From positions 1 to 64,000 of the forward strand of contig JBEVJK010000107.1 in assembly GCA_040510195.1 (NCBI GenBank): a DNA stretch of 64,000 nucleotides, given 5' to 3'. A program made the position numbers and the translations under genes. This DNA is from JBEVJK01 sp040510195. GTDB taxonomy: Bacteria > Pseudomonadota > Alphaproteobacteria > Rhizobiales > Rhizobiaceae. Shown here piece by piece: positions 33,980-42,739 of this stretch. Position 1 is the stretch's first letter, and each line of letters starts with the position of its first letter. Under the pieces are notes generated by a model, which worked only from the letters and a program-made list of their open reading frames with translations, did no database searches and was not told the origin of the DNA.

Positions 33980-34939
33980 TCAGGGCGCCGTGCCGCGCCC
34001 CAGAAGATCGTTGCAGTTGCCGGTCCCGGATTTCAGCCCCGCCAGGAATGGCTGGGCGGTGTCCAGCCACTCCTGGTGCGAGACCGGGTTTGCCTCGATC
34101 GCCGCAGCCGGCTTCTGCGTCACGAAGGCGGTTCCCTTGCTGTAGAGCCAGCAGGCGCGGGCCAGCAGCCGCCGGCTGCGTTGCCGAAGGAGGTCGGCGT
34201 CCCACATGACGTCGAGCACCTCCTGCTTGATGCCGGCCTTCCGCTCGGGGTCGGCCAGCGCCACGGCGACCGGATCGCTGCCGAGCAGGTCGTGCAGGTC
34301 GCGATAGTCGTGCGCGAGCTGCGCGGCGGCGTAGTTGAGATCGCTCTCGTCGCGCACCAGGTTGAACCACAAGACAGGGTCGAGCTCGCTCGACACGAGG
34401 GCGGATTCGAGGTCCGGCGAGCCATTGAGCACGCCGAAGGCGCTCGGGTCGACGTCGCGCTCCACCAGGAGCACCTGGCGGACCTGGTCGGCCAGCGCCG
34501 GCCCGTCGGCGATCACCGCGCCGTTGGCGCCGCCATCCTCGGGCCTGATGTAAGGACCACCGACGTCGAGCAGCGCGTCAAACTCGCCGAGCGATTCGGC
34601 GGCGGCAGCCCCGCGGGCGATGCGAACGGCCATACGCGACAGCACCTGCTGCAATTCGGCCTCGCGCCGGCGGTGATCCTGATAGTTCTGCTGGAAGAAG
34701 AACATGAACAACGAGACGCCGATGCCGACCAGGATGACGCCCAGCTGGGACACCGTATTGCGATAGTACTCCAGGAGCTTTTCGCGATGTCTGAGGTCGT
34801 TGCGAACGTTCTGAGCAACCCACGCGTTGACGATGAGCGAGATGATCAACAGCCCCGTGCCGACCAGAATGACGCCGCCGATCAAAAGATAGCTGTGACC
34901 GGACAGTGGATTGAAATTCAGGTCTGTGAACAACGGCAT
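33980..34939 (-). CDS. Membrane protein of unknown function
   Basis: About 319 residues. Two membrane helices near the N-terminus (about residues 15-37 and 63-82, including GVILVGIGVSLFMFFFQQNY) are separated by a short basic segment. A charged coiled-coil-like helix (DHRRREAELQQVLSRMAVRI) and a soluble helical domain follow. I recognise no family. The start may be GTG 34963 or ATG 34939; neither has a strong ribosome site. Convergent with the Rieske oxygenase gene, 29 bases apart. Confidence 0.6.
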   Translation of the reverse strand: MPLFTDLNFNPLSGHSYLLIGGVILVGTGLLIISLIVNAWVAQNVRNDLRHREKLLEYYRNTVSQLGVILVGIGVSLFMFFFQQNYQDHRRREAELQQVLSRMAVRIARGAAAAESLGEFDALLDVGGPYIRPEDGGANGAVIADGPALADQVRQVLLVERDVDPSAFGVLNGSPDLESALVSSELDPVLWFNLVRDESDLNYAAAQLAHDYRDLHDLLGSDPVAVALADPERKAGIKQEVLDVMWDADLLRQRSRRLLARACWLYSKGTAFVTQKPAAAIEANPVSHQEWLDTAQPFLAGLKSGTGNCNDLLGRGTAP

Positions 34940-35815
34940 GGGCCGCAGACTAATGCTGCTCACAGCAATAAAGCTAGAGCCTTCGCGCGGCAGAAGCGGT
35001 TCTTCCCTTCCCTTGCCAAGGTTCCGCGGGGAGAGCTATGCGAGGCCATGGCGGTTCCACACGCCGTGGACCCGGAGCAAAACCCTCCATGTCGGGTGAT
35101 TTCGGGCAGAATGCGTTCGGGTCCGTGCAGGAACGCGAGCCAAACCAGCGGAACCAGACGAAAACGCCGATCCTCACCGTCAGTCCTCGCCAGGGCCAGG
35201 CGGTCTGAGCACGCCGATGCTCGTTCGCAAGACCGCCGACCGGTGCCACCAAGCCTGGCCGCGGGGAGCGCTGATCGATCAGGCAGCTCCGCTCGTCAGC
35301 GGCGCTCCTCAGCCAGGGGGGTGCAGCTCGATCGGGGGTGGCGCTGAATGAGGAGGCGCGCCCGACATGCGCCGTTCATACAAACGAGGAAGCCATGCAC
35401 CGGCAGGCGTCAAGTCGCGGCCATGATCGGGCCAGGCGCCAACCACACCATTCGGGCAACGCTTGCGCCATCGAGCGCCTGGAGTGTTGCCGGGACCAGG
35501 GAAAAGCCGACCCCTCTGAAATCTCGAAGACGCTGCCACGACGGGCTGCGGTCGAAGACATTCGGCGATTCCGATGCGTGCTGGAGTTCCGATTGATTTT
35601 CCGCAGAGGCAAAAAAATGGCGCGGTGCCGCCGACGGCCGACAGGGAACCGGTTGGCGCGACAAGCCGAAAGGGATTTGCGAACAGCATGTCAGTGCCCA
35701 GCATGTCAGCGCCCAGCGGGTTCATCCCAATGCAGCGCAGCGTGCTGACCTCGCCTACGAGATCGCGGACAACCGTATAAAACCCAGGGAAGGACGTGGC
35801 GCACCCCAGACAGCG
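34940..35815. other. 876-bp region without a supported gene
   Basis: Several overlapping open frames exist on both strands, but none has a ribosome site plus recognisable protein pattern. A short direct repeat is present: the 15-mer agcatgtcagYgccc at 35685-35699 and again at 35700-35714. The stretch may be decayed coding DNA. Confidence 0.45.
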
Positions 35816-36640
35816 TCAATCCCAGCGGGGCGCGAAGTCGAAGTCGCAGAGCCGGCTGTTGCGCGAGGAAAGTGCCGTGATGGCGGCCATCTCCTCGGCA
35901 GCAAGCGCGAAGTCGAAGATGGCGGCGTTCTCCGCCAGGCGTTCCTTCCTGGTGGTGCGCGGGATGGCGGCGACTCCGTCCTGCTGGACGTGCCAGCGCA
36001 GTACGATCTGCGCCGGCGAACGGCCGTGGCGGGTGGCAGCGTCCCGGATCGGCGGCTCTTCGAAGAGACCGCGGCCGCGGTAGAGCGGGCAATAGGACAC
36101 CAAAGCGAGACGCGCGTCGCGGCAGGCGGCGCCGACCTTTTGCTGGTCGAGATAGGGGTGATACTCGACCTGGTTGCAGGCGAGCGGGGCTTCCGATGCC
36201 CGCACCGCCCGCTCGAGCAGGGCGGTCGGGAAGTTGGCGACGCCGATATGCCGAGCGAGCCCGCGACGGCGCGTCTCGTTGAGGGCCTCGACCGACCGCT
36301 CGAGCGGCACCCGGTCGTTGGGCCAATGGATGAGCAGGAGGTCGACGGAAGGAAAGCCGAGCCGCTTCACGCTCGCTTCGGCAGAACGGAGAAGGTCGCC
36401 AGGCGCGATGTCGGTCCACCACACCTTGGTGGTGAGAAACACGGCGTCGCGCGCTAGGCCGGAGGCGCGGATGCCTTCACCGACGGCCGCCTCGTTATCG
36501 TACATGGCCGCCGTGTCGACGTGGCGGTAGCCGAGGCGCAAGGCCTCGGCCACGATTTCGGTGCACTGCCGGCCCCTCAGCGTCCAGGTGCCAAGGCCGA
36601 GCGCCGGGATCGCCGCGCCGTTCGCCTCGATCCGATGCAT
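35816..36640 (-). CDS. Aldo/keto reductase
   Basis: A 274-residue NADPH-dependent oxidoreductase with a TIM-barrel fold. The catalytic tetrad is visible: Asp in HVDTAAMYDNE, Tyr in AMYDN, Lys in LTTKVWW and His in LLLIHWPND. The C-terminal cofactor loop includes VAAIPRTTRKERLAENAAIF. It resembles the 2,5-diketo-gluconate reductase/YeaE subgroup. Two in-frame ATGs are close together; that at 36640 (MHRIEANG) has GAGGAG at a six-base spacing, while the one at 36646 overlaps that site, so 36640 is preferred. Divergent from the acyltransferase gene. Confidence 0.88.
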   Translation of the reverse strand: MHRIEANGAAIPALGLGTWTLRGRQCTEIVAEALRLGYRHVDTAAMYDNEAAVGEGIRASGLARDAVFLTTKVWWTDIAPGDLLRSAEASVKRLGFPSVDLLLIHWPNDRVPLERSVEALNETRRRGLARHIGVANFPTALLERAVRASEAPLACNQVEYHPYLDQQKVGAACRDARLALVSYCPLYRGRGLFEEPPIRDAATRHGRSPAQIVLRWHVQQDGVAAIPRTTRKERLAENAAIFDFALAAEEMAAITALSSRNSRLCDFDFAPRWD

Positions 36641-36700
36641 GCTCATCTCCTCTGCCGCTCTCCCGCTTGCGCTGCCGGCGAAAGCGCTGCAACAGAAGGC

Positions 36701-37696
36701 ATGTACGCGCAAGACGACCCCGCTGGAAGCCGCAAGATGCGGCGTATCGCCGCCATCGACCTCGCCCGGGGGGCGGCGCTCGTCGCCATGGCCGTCTATC
36801 ACTTCGCCTGGGATCTGGAATTTTTCGGCTATGTCGAGCCGGGGACCACGGCTGCCGGAGGCTGGAAGCTGTTTGCGCGCGCGATCGCGACGAGCTTCCT
36901 CATCTTGGCGGGCGTCAGTCTCGCGCTCGCCCATGGCAAGGGCATCCGCTGGAAACCATTCTTCCGCCGGCTGGCTAAGGTCGGCGGCGCGGCCGCGCTG
37001 ATCTCGGCGGGCACCTTTGTGGCGATCCCCAACGATTTCATCTTCTTCGGCATCCTGCACCAGATCGCGCTGGCCAGCGTGCTCGGCCTCGCCTTCCTGC
37101 GCCTGCCGGCGCCGGTGACGCTGCTGGCCGCCGCTGCCACGATCGCGGCCCCGCATTTCCTGCGCAGCCCGCTTTTCGACCATCCGGCGCTCTGGTGGGT
37201 CGGGCTGTCGACGCAGAACCCGCACTCCAACGACTATGTGCCGGTGTTTCCATGGTTCGGCGCCGTGCTGGCGGGAATCGGCGCCGCCCGCCTCTTCGTC
37301 GTGCCGCTCGGGCGACTGGCCGGGCGCGAGCCGCCAGCGGCATTCGCCCCCTTGAGCTTTGCGGGACGGCACAGCCTGGCGTTCTATCTCCTGCACCAGC
37401 CGCTGCTGATCGGCGCGCTGTGGCTTTTTAGCCAATTGGCGCCGCCGGCCGTTCCGCCTCAGGACGCCCAGTTTCTCCGCGCCTGCCAGGCGAGTTGCTT
37501 AGAGGCCCGAACCGGGCCGTTCTGCACGACCTATTGCGGCTGCATGCTCGACCGTCTGGTGGCGGCCAAGGCGCTCGACAGCATCTTTGCGGACGCGCAG
37601 AATACGGCGGTTCAAGAGAGCGTGCAGGCAATGGCGGCCGCATGCACGGAGGAGACCGACGCCGAGTCGCGGCAAGAGGGAGGAGGGTCCCCATGA
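36701..37696 (+). CDS. DUF1624 membrane acyltransferase (HGSNAT-like) with Cys-rich tail
   Basis: A 331-residue inner-membrane protein of the heparan-alpha-glucosaminide N-acetyltransferase-like family. It opens RRIAAIDLARGAALVAMAVY followed by HFAWDLEFFG, the family signature with its membrane histidine. About seven helices follow, including the conserved FSFAGRHSLAFYLLHQP-type segment (here SFAGRHSLAFYLLHQP, about residue 219). After the last helix comes an unusual 80-residue soluble tail with the pattern C-x3-C-x8-C-x3-C-x-C. The stop overlaps the start of the methyltransferase-like gene (ATGA). ATG 36737 is an alternative start. Confidence 0.8.
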   Translation: MYAQDDPAGSRKMRRIAAIDLARGAALVAMAVYHFAWDLEFFGYVEPGTTAAGGWKLFARAIATSFLILAGVSLALAHGKGIRWKPFFRRLAKVGGAAALISAGTFVAIPNDFIFFGILHQIALASVLGLAFLRLPAPVTLLAAAATIAAPHFLRSPLFDHPALWWVGLSTQNPHSNDYVPVFPWFGAVLAGIGAARLFVVPLGRLAGREPPAAFAPLSFAGRHSLAFYLLHQPLLIGALWLFSQLAPPAVPPQDAQFLRACQASCLEARTGPFCTTYCGCMLDRLVAAKALDSIFADAQNTAVQESVQAMAAACTEETDAESRQEGGGSP

Positions 37697-38169
37697 GCGA
37701 AAGGCAGGTGCGGCCGAGCCGAGTGCCATGGCCGCCGCTCCTCTACCTGGCCGCCATCGCGGCCAGCCTGGGCTTGAACGCGTTCTATCCCCTGCCCTAT
37801 TTGGGGCCGCCGCTCTCGGACCTGCTGTTCGCCATCGGGTGGCTGGCGATAGCGGCGGTCGTGGCCATCGACGTGGCCGCCTTCCATACGCTGCGCAAAG
37901 CCAACACCACCGTGCTCCCGCATCGCGGAGCCGACCATCTGGTCACCGACGGTCCGTTCTCCTTCACCCGCAACCCGATCTACCTCGCCAATACCCTGCT
38001 GATGTTCGGGCTCGGGCTGGTCAGCGGAATCACCTGGTTCTTCCTGCTCGGCCTCGTCGCTGCGTTCCTGACGCAGAAGCTGGCGATCGAAGGCGAGGAG
38101 CAGCATCTGGAAATCCGCTTCGGCAAGCGCTACCGCGACTACGCCAAGCGCGTCCGCCGCTGGATCTGA
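37693..38169 (+). CDS. Isoprenylcysteine carboxyl methyltransferase-like membrane protein
   Basis: A 158-residue membrane protein of the ICMT/PEMT-like family with about four helices. The SAM-binding motif is GPFSFTRNPIYLANTLL, and the C-terminal Glu/Arg pattern is EGEEQHLEIRFGKRYRDYAK followed by RVRRW. Bacteria have no CaaX prenylated proteins, so the methyl acceptor is probably a lipid or other small hydrophobic molecule. A strong GGGAGGAGG site lies upstream, and the gene overlaps the preceding acyltransferase by four bases, implying coupled expression. Confidence 0.84.
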   Translation: MSERQVRPSRVPWPPLLYLAAIAASLGLNAFYPLPYLGPPLSDLLFAIGWLAIAAVVAIDVAAFHTLRKANTTVLPHRGADHLVTDGPFSFTRNPIYLANTLLMFGLGLVSGITWFFLLGLVAAFLTQKLAIEGEEQHLEIRFGKRYRDYAKRVRRWI

Positions 38170-38176
38170 CCAGCTG

Positions 38177-38563
38177 TCAGGTGGTAACGCCAAGCTCGGC
38201 GAGTCGCTCGACGCAGGATTCCTCGGCGTGGTCGAGCTCGGCGAGCGTTTCTTCGAGGTCGCGCCGCTTCTGGCGCAGCCCTTCCCGCTTCTCCTCGATG
38301 CGCCGGATCATCAGCTTCAGCTGGCCCACTTCGCCCGGCGGCTCGCGGTACATCTGGATGATCTCGCGGATCTCGGCGATCGAGAAGCCGAGCCGCTTGC
38401 CGCGCATGATCTGCTTGACCAGATGACGGTCGGAAGGACGGAAGAGCCGGGTGCGGCCCCGCCTGACGGGATGGATCAGGCCTTCGTCCTCGTAGAACCT
38501 CAAGGTCCGGGTCGAAATCTCGAACTCGCGGGTCAATTCCGTGATCGTGTAGTAGTCCCGCAT
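38177..38563 (-). CDS. MerR-family transcriptional regulator
   Basis: A 128-residue dimeric regulator. The winged helix-turn-helix is at residues 5-75 (YTITELTREFEISTRTLRFY, EDEGLIHPVRRGRTRLF), followed by a dimerisation coiled coil (MIRRIEEKREGLRQKRRDLE). There is no cysteine-based metal site at the C-terminus, so it is not a heavy-metal sensor. The sequence resembles the LiuR-like subgroup that controls branched-chain amino acid or fatty acid breakdown. A matching palindromic site lies in its own promoter. Convergent with the ICMT-like gene. Confidence 0.86.
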   Translation of the reverse strand: MRDYYTITELTREFEISTRTLRFYEDEGLIHPVRRGRTRLFRPSDRHLVKQIMRGKRLGFSIAEIREIIQMYREPPGEVGQLKLMIRRIEEKREGLRQKRRDLEETLAELDHAEESCVERLAELGVTT

Positions 38564-38605
38564 CGACTGCCCTTGAGCCCAGCAAGCGAAAAACTTCGCA
38601 CGGCA

Positions 38606-38621
38606 TTTACGTAAAAGTCAA
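38606..38621 (-). promoter_or_regulatory. Probable autoregulatory operator of the MerR gene
   Basis: TTTACGTAAAAGTCAA is an imperfect inverted repeat (TTTACGT and its arm AAGTCAA) beginning 43 bases upstream of the MerR start codon. It resembles the TTTACGT/ACGTCAA-type sites described for LiuR-like MerR regulators. The resemblance is from memory of the motif, not a search. Confidence 0.5.
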
Positions 38622-38644
38622 TCGCGAGCGGAGTTAGAGGCGGA

Positions 38645-40057
38645 TCAGCCCAAATGGAGCCACCAAGTGGCCAGGCCTAGGAAGGCCAGGAAGCCAGTGA
38701 CGTCGGTGACCATCGTGGTGAAGATGGACGAGGAGATGGCCGGATCGGCGCCGGATCGGTGGAGGAGCAAGGGAATGAGGATGCCGGCCAGCGCCGCGGC
38801 CAGCATATTGATCACCATGGCGGCGGCGATCACCAGGCCGAGGTCGCGGTTGTGGAACCAGAAGCCGGCGATGATGCCCAGGATGAGCGCGATGATCGCG
38901 CCATTGAGCAGGCCGACCAGGACCTCGCGCCGGATGACCCGTTGGGCGTTGTAGATGTCGAGGTCGCGGGTGGCGAGCGCCCGCACGGTGACGGTCATCG
39001 TCTGGGTGCCTGAATTGCCGCCGAGCGAAGCGACGATGGGCATCAGGGCGGCCAGGGCCACCATCTGTTCTATCGTGGCGCCGAACAGGCTGATGACGCT
39101 GGCCGAGAGGAAGGCGGTCGCCAGGTTGACGAGCAGCCAGGGAACGCGCGAGCGCGACGTCTCGATGACGGTGTCCGACAGCTCCTCGTCGCCGACGCCA
39201 CCCATGCGCAAGAGGTCTTCCTCGGCCTCCTGCTGGATGACGTCGACCACGTCGTCGATGGTGAGCACGCCGACCAGCCGCTCGTTCTCGTCGACGACCG
39301 CGGCCGACAAAAGGTCGTATTGCTCGAACTCGCGCGCCGCCTCCTCCTGATCCATTGTGGCCGGAATGGCGTGGCGGGTCTCGCGCATGATCTCGTCGAT
39401 CTTCACCGAGCGCTTGGTGCGCAGGATCTGGTCGAGATCGACGCCGCCCAGGAGCTTGAAGCTGGGGTCGATGACGAAGATCTGGCTGAAATGGTCGGGA
39501 AGGTTGGTGTCCTCCCGCATATAGTCGATGGTCTGGCCGACGGTCCAGAAGGGCGGGACGGCGACGAACTCCGTCTGCATGCGCCGTCCGGCGGTCTCCT
39601 CGGGATAGTCGAGCGCGCGCCGGAGGCGGATGCGCTCGGTGAAGGGCAGCTGGGCGAGGATCTCCTCCTGATCCTCCTGATCGAGGTCCTCCAGGATGTA
39701 GACCGCGTCGTCGGAATCGAGCTCCTGGACGGCCTGCGCGATCTGGTCGTTTGGCAGGTTGTCGACGATGTCCAGGCGGATCGCCTCGTCGACCTCGGTC
39801 AGCGCCGAGAAATCGAAGTCCGAACCCATCAGATCGACGAGGGCTCGGCGCTGCTCGGGCATCAACGCTTCCAGAAGGTCGCCGAGCTCGGACTGGTGGA
39901 GACCGGAAACGTCCTCCTTGAGGGTCAGCGTGTCGCGGTCGGCAATGGCGGCGCCGATATGGGCGAGGTAGGCGGCGCGAATGGCGCCGTCCTCGCCGTA
40001 GATATCGGCGCCTTCGGGCCCTGGGTGGGCGGCGGCCGCTTCGTCGTTGCCTTCCAC
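38645..40057 (-). CDS. mgtE: Magnesium transporter MgtE
   Basis: A 470-residue Mg2+ channel. A cytoplasmic N domain (about 20-150, with LPNDQIAQAVQELDSDDAVY) precedes paired CBS domains (about 150-280, TTG-type loops such as VLTIDDVVDVIQQEAEEDLL), a plug helix, and five membrane helices. The pore motif region is SLGGNSGTQTMTV, and the C-terminus is FTTMVTDVTGFLAFLGLATW. The GTG at 40057 follows GGAG at a suitable distance and gives normal length; a TTG at 40114 would add 19 residues. Mg2+ binding to the CBS domains gates the channel. No leader riboswitch is evident. Confidence 0.92.
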   Translation of the reverse strand: MEGNDEAAAAHPGPEGADIYGEDGAIRAAYLAHIGAAIADRDTLTLKEDVSGLHQSELGDLLEALMPEQRRALVDLMGSDFDFSALTEVDEAIRLDIVDNLPNDQIAQAVQELDSDDAVYILEDLDQEDQEEILAQLPFTERIRLRRALDYPEETAGRRMQTEFVAVPPFWTVGQTIDYMREDTNLPDHFSQIFVIDPSFKLLGGVDLDQILRTKRSVKIDEIMRETRHAIPATMDQEEAAREFEQYDLLSAAVVDENERLVGVLTIDDVVDVIQQEAEEDLLRMGGVGDEELSDTVIETSRSRVPWLLVNLATAFLSASVISLFGATIEQMVALAALMPIVASLGGNSGTQTMTVTVRALATRDLDIYNAQRVIRREVLVGLLNGAIIALILGIIAGFWFHNRDLGLVIAAAMVINMLAAALAGILIPLLLHRSGADPAISSSIFTTMVTDVTGFLAFLGLATWWLHLG

Positions 40058-40195
40058 CAGTCGAACTCCGCTTACAGGGGCCGCCTGCGGCGGCTGCGAG
40101 CCGTCGCCGACCAAGCCCTATCGGCAAGCCGCTGGCGGTTCAAGAGCGGCGGGTGGACCTGGAGATGGGGGTGGGGGCGACGGATCGCCAGGAGT

Positions 40196-41659
40196 TCAGG
40201 GACTTGCCGGCAGGACCTCACGTCCTGGCAGACCTGGAATGCCCGCGACCATGCCGCGCGGCGGGGCGGCGCCCGCCGCCTCCTCGGCAAGCCGCGCCTT
40301 GGCGCGTGCGGCAGCGACCGTGGCCACGGCCACGAAGAACAGGATGCCGGGATCGGCACTGCCGCCGTTGAAGGCGGCGCCGACGAGCCCACCGAGCGTG
40401 ACGGCGCGGACCCCGGCCACCGTATCGGCGGTGCTGGCGTCGACCCAGGGCTCCAGCGATCCCAGGCCGCGGAGGACGACGAAGAGAAGCCCCGCCATCA
40501 TCAGGGCGCCGATGACGCCGAGCTGTGACAGGACCGCGATCGGCCAGCTGGAGGCGCGGGAGCTGCCGAAGCCCAGTCCGAAGCCACTGGTGTCGACCAG
40601 CGCCTCTAGGCTCTTGCTGTTCCAATAGGCCCGCTCCTGGCCGGAGCTCGACGAATGCTTGTTGATCACCATCGTATCGATCAGCTGGCCGAAGGCATCG
40701 AAGGCGCGCTCGTTGTAGATCAGCACGGCCAGGAAGGCGATGAGACCGGCGAAGCCGACGATGAGGACCGCGAGATCGGGTCTGTCGAGCCGGCCGCGGC
40801 CGATCCGGGTGCCGAGCGAGGCGGCGAGCGGGAGGGCGAGCACGGCCATGCCGACATAAGCCGTCGAGGAGGTGGACAAGAGGAGAAGCACGAGCAGCAC
40901 GACGGTGAGCGCGGCGGAGAGGCGCGAGCCCGTGCGGCGCCAGTCCACATAGACGAAGGCGATGCAGGCGAGCGACATGCCGCCGAAGCCCGAGGCCTCG
41001 GAATAGGCGCCGGTGATGCGCGCGAAGCCGGCCTCGCTGGTCTCGGTGAGCATGACGTAGCTCGCCGTGCGGATCGGCTCCAGGAGGTCGCCGACGCCGC
41101 CCAACTTGCAGGCGAAGTCGATCAGTCCCATGGCCGTGTGGGCAATGACGAACAGCAGCACGCCCTTGCGAACCAGATCGAAGCGGTCCCGATGGAAGAG
41201 GATCAGGGTCAGGGCGATCGCGGTGAAGCCGCCAAGCAGGAAATAGCCGGTCTGCGAGATGTTCCCCGATACGGGAGAGAGCGGCACCTCGATAACGCCG
41301 AAGCGCTGCGGCGACTGAACAAAGGATGTGGTCTGACCGGCGAACAGGCGGGGGAACAAAAAGGCGCTGACCGCGGCATAGAGCATCAGCGCGACCAGCA
41401 GCCACATCGTCCTGACGCTGCCGAATACCGTGCCGAACTCCTGCAGGAAGCGGCGGCGCAAGGTGGTCGCGGCGACGAGAAGCGCGGCAAAGACGGTGTA
41501 GATGAGCGGCGAGGAGCCACCGAGCGAGCTCAAAGTGACCAATGCGGTCGAAGCGAAGGCGAGCGAAATGAACAGGCCGAGGAAGAGCGGCGCCCGCCAG
41601 ACGAAGCCGGTCGCCAGCACGGCGAGGCAGACGATGAAGCCGGCGATGGACGCTTGCAC
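40196..41659 (-). CDS. O-antigen ligase/polymerase-like polytopic membrane protein
   Basis: A 487-residue inner-membrane protein with about eleven or twelve helices. It has a large periplasmic loop in the second half (around residues 330-375, FDAFGQLIDTMVINKHSSSS), the arrangement of the Wzy/WaaL superfamily. ASGFGGMSLACIAFVYVDW and TSSTAYVGMAVLALPLA fit that family. The GTG at 41659 is preceded by AGGAGG; the frame continues upstream without membrane content. No glycosyltransferase genes are near, so it may polymerise or ligate an exopolysaccharide encoded elsewhere. The family assignment is by topology and weak motifs. Confidence 0.68.
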   Translation of the reverse strand: MQASIAGFIVCLAVLATGFVWRAPLFLGLFISLAFASTALVTLSSLGGSSPLIYTVFAALLVAATTLRRRFLQEFGTVFGSVRTMWLLVALMLYAAVSAFLFPRLFAGQTTSFVQSPQRFGVIEVPLSPVSGNISQTGYFLLGGFTAIALTLILFHRDRFDLVRKGVLLFVIAHTAMGLIDFACKLGGVGDLLEPIRTASYVMLTETSEAGFARITGAYSEASGFGGMSLACIAFVYVDWRRTGSRLSAALTVVLLVLLLLSTSSTAYVGMAVLALPLAASLGTRIGRGRLDRPDLAVLIVGFAGLIAFLAVLIYNERAFDAFGQLIDTMVINKHSSSSGQERAYWNSKSLEALVDTSGFGLGFGSSRASSWPIAVLSQLGVIGALMMAGLLFVVLRGLGSLEPWVDASTADTVAGVRAVTLGGLVGAAFNGGSADPGILFFVAVATVAAARAKARLAEEAAGAAPPRGMVAGIPGLPGREVLPASP

Positions 41660-41903
41660 CCTTGGACGGCCTCCTGTCCGATGACCCTGGCGGTCGACCT
41701 GTCTCCCGCCGATGCCAGGACCGGCGAATCCATTGAGGACGCCCGATTCCTGCGCCTGGCCATCATGGCACGCCGAGACGGCGCCGCGGAAACCCGGCAT
41801 TGGTGGTAGCCGGTGGTAGGCAGGCCCTGCTTACGGCGGGGTTCAGGGGCGATCGTGCCGGCGCGAGCCACCCCTCCCGCGCCTCAAAAACCGCGGCGCC
41901 GCC
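41660..41903. other. Intergenic region before tRNA-Leu
   Basis: No gene seen; it separates the minus-strand O-antigen-ligase-like gene from the tRNA promoter. Confidence 0.5.
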
Positions 41904-41932
41904 CTTGTTTCGCCAAAGGCTATTTGCTACAT
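41904..41932 (+). promoter_or_regulatory. Probable tRNA-Leu promoter
   Basis: CTTGTT (41904-41909) and CTACAT (41927-41932), 17 bases apart, match the alphaproteobacterial housekeeping promoter pattern. They end 35 bases before the tRNA. Confidence 0.5.
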
Positions 41933-41967
41933 GCCGCGGGCCGGCGCGAGCCGGTCCTTCGTGACGT

Positions 41968-42052
41968 GCGGTCGTGGCGGAATTGGTAGACGCGCAGCGT
42001 TGAGGTCGCTGTGGGGCAACCCGTGGAAGTTCGAGTCTTCTCGACCGCACCA
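41968..42052 (+). tRNA. tRNA-Leu (anticodon GAG)
   Basis: 85 bases including an encoded CCA. Acceptor GCGGTCG (41968-41974) pairs with CGACCGC (42042-42048), followed by discriminator A and CCA. The anticodon stem CAGCG/CGCTG encloses the loop TTGAGGT with GAG at 42002-42004, which reads CUC/CUU leucine codons. A long variable arm (GTGGGGCAACCCGTG region) and the T-loop TTCGAGTC are present, as expected of a class II leucine tRNA. Confidence 0.96.
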
Positions 42053-42150
42053 CCGATCAGGTGATCCTTGATCCTGCTTAGCTTTCGCCAATTTTCCGGA
42101 GACGGACCGCCCCTGAGAGTGCCGAGGCGCGGGGCGGTGAACGAGCGAGC

Positions 42151-42372
42151 CTAGCGCAGCTTTGGCGGGGCGTTGAGCGTATGGACCAGCTGGTCGAGCA
42201 GCTGGTCCTCATGCGTGAAGCCGCAGCGAACGAGCTCGAGCGCGATGACGGGCGCGTCGTCATGGGCCGGCTGATCCAGGATCAGCCTGCCAGCCAGGCG
42301 GCCCAGTACGCGGTCGATCATAGCCAGTTGAGCAGGCGTCACGACGCCCGCCGCTTCTCGTGTGTCGGTCAT
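42151..42372 (-). CDS. Small hypothetical protein
   Basis: A 73-residue acidic protein, MTDTREAAGVVTPAQLAMID at its start, with helical character throughout and no membrane segment. I recognise no family. The ribosome site is weak. It lies alone between tRNA-Leu and the VOC gene. Confidence 0.45.
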   Translation of the reverse strand: MTDTREAAGVVTPAQLAMIDRVLGRLAGRLILDQPAHDDAPVIALELVRCGFTHEDQLLDQLVHTLNAPPKLR

Positions 42373-42739
42373 AGGTTGCCCGCCAACTCGCGACGGCACA
42401 CTCTACGCCTCCCCGCGGGCGCCCTCAAATCACGATGGTGGGAAAATCACATCGTCTCGACGGAGAGGACCGCGCTTATTGACCAATCTCCAGTCGATCG
42501 AAAACGGGATCGACCAGTGCTAGGATGGCCGCCGCGCGAAGAGGAGCCACAAGCTCGGTGATGTCGCGCGCCACGATGAGGGGACGTTTGAGCGCCAGTG
42601 GTCGGCCGCAACCATTGCGCGTCCCGCCCGGCTTTTAGACGCTGCAAGCCCTTCGCACTGCCTCGACCATACGGCCCGTCGGCCGACTGCCAAGACCTCG
42701 ATCGCCTGCAACCGCGACACGGAGAATGGGAGAACCTTC
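42373..42739. other. Intergenic region, nothing recognised
   Basis: Short frames only, none with both a ribosome site and a plausible protein pattern. No hairpin with a U tract was seen. Confidence 0.45.

Noticed and set aside
31019..35347. Very long plus-strand open frame of about 1440 codons
   Set aside because: It runs out of frame through the YegP-like and Rieske genes and antisense to two minus-strand genes. It reads as low-complexity Arg/Ala/Gly, typical of GC-rich shadow frames.
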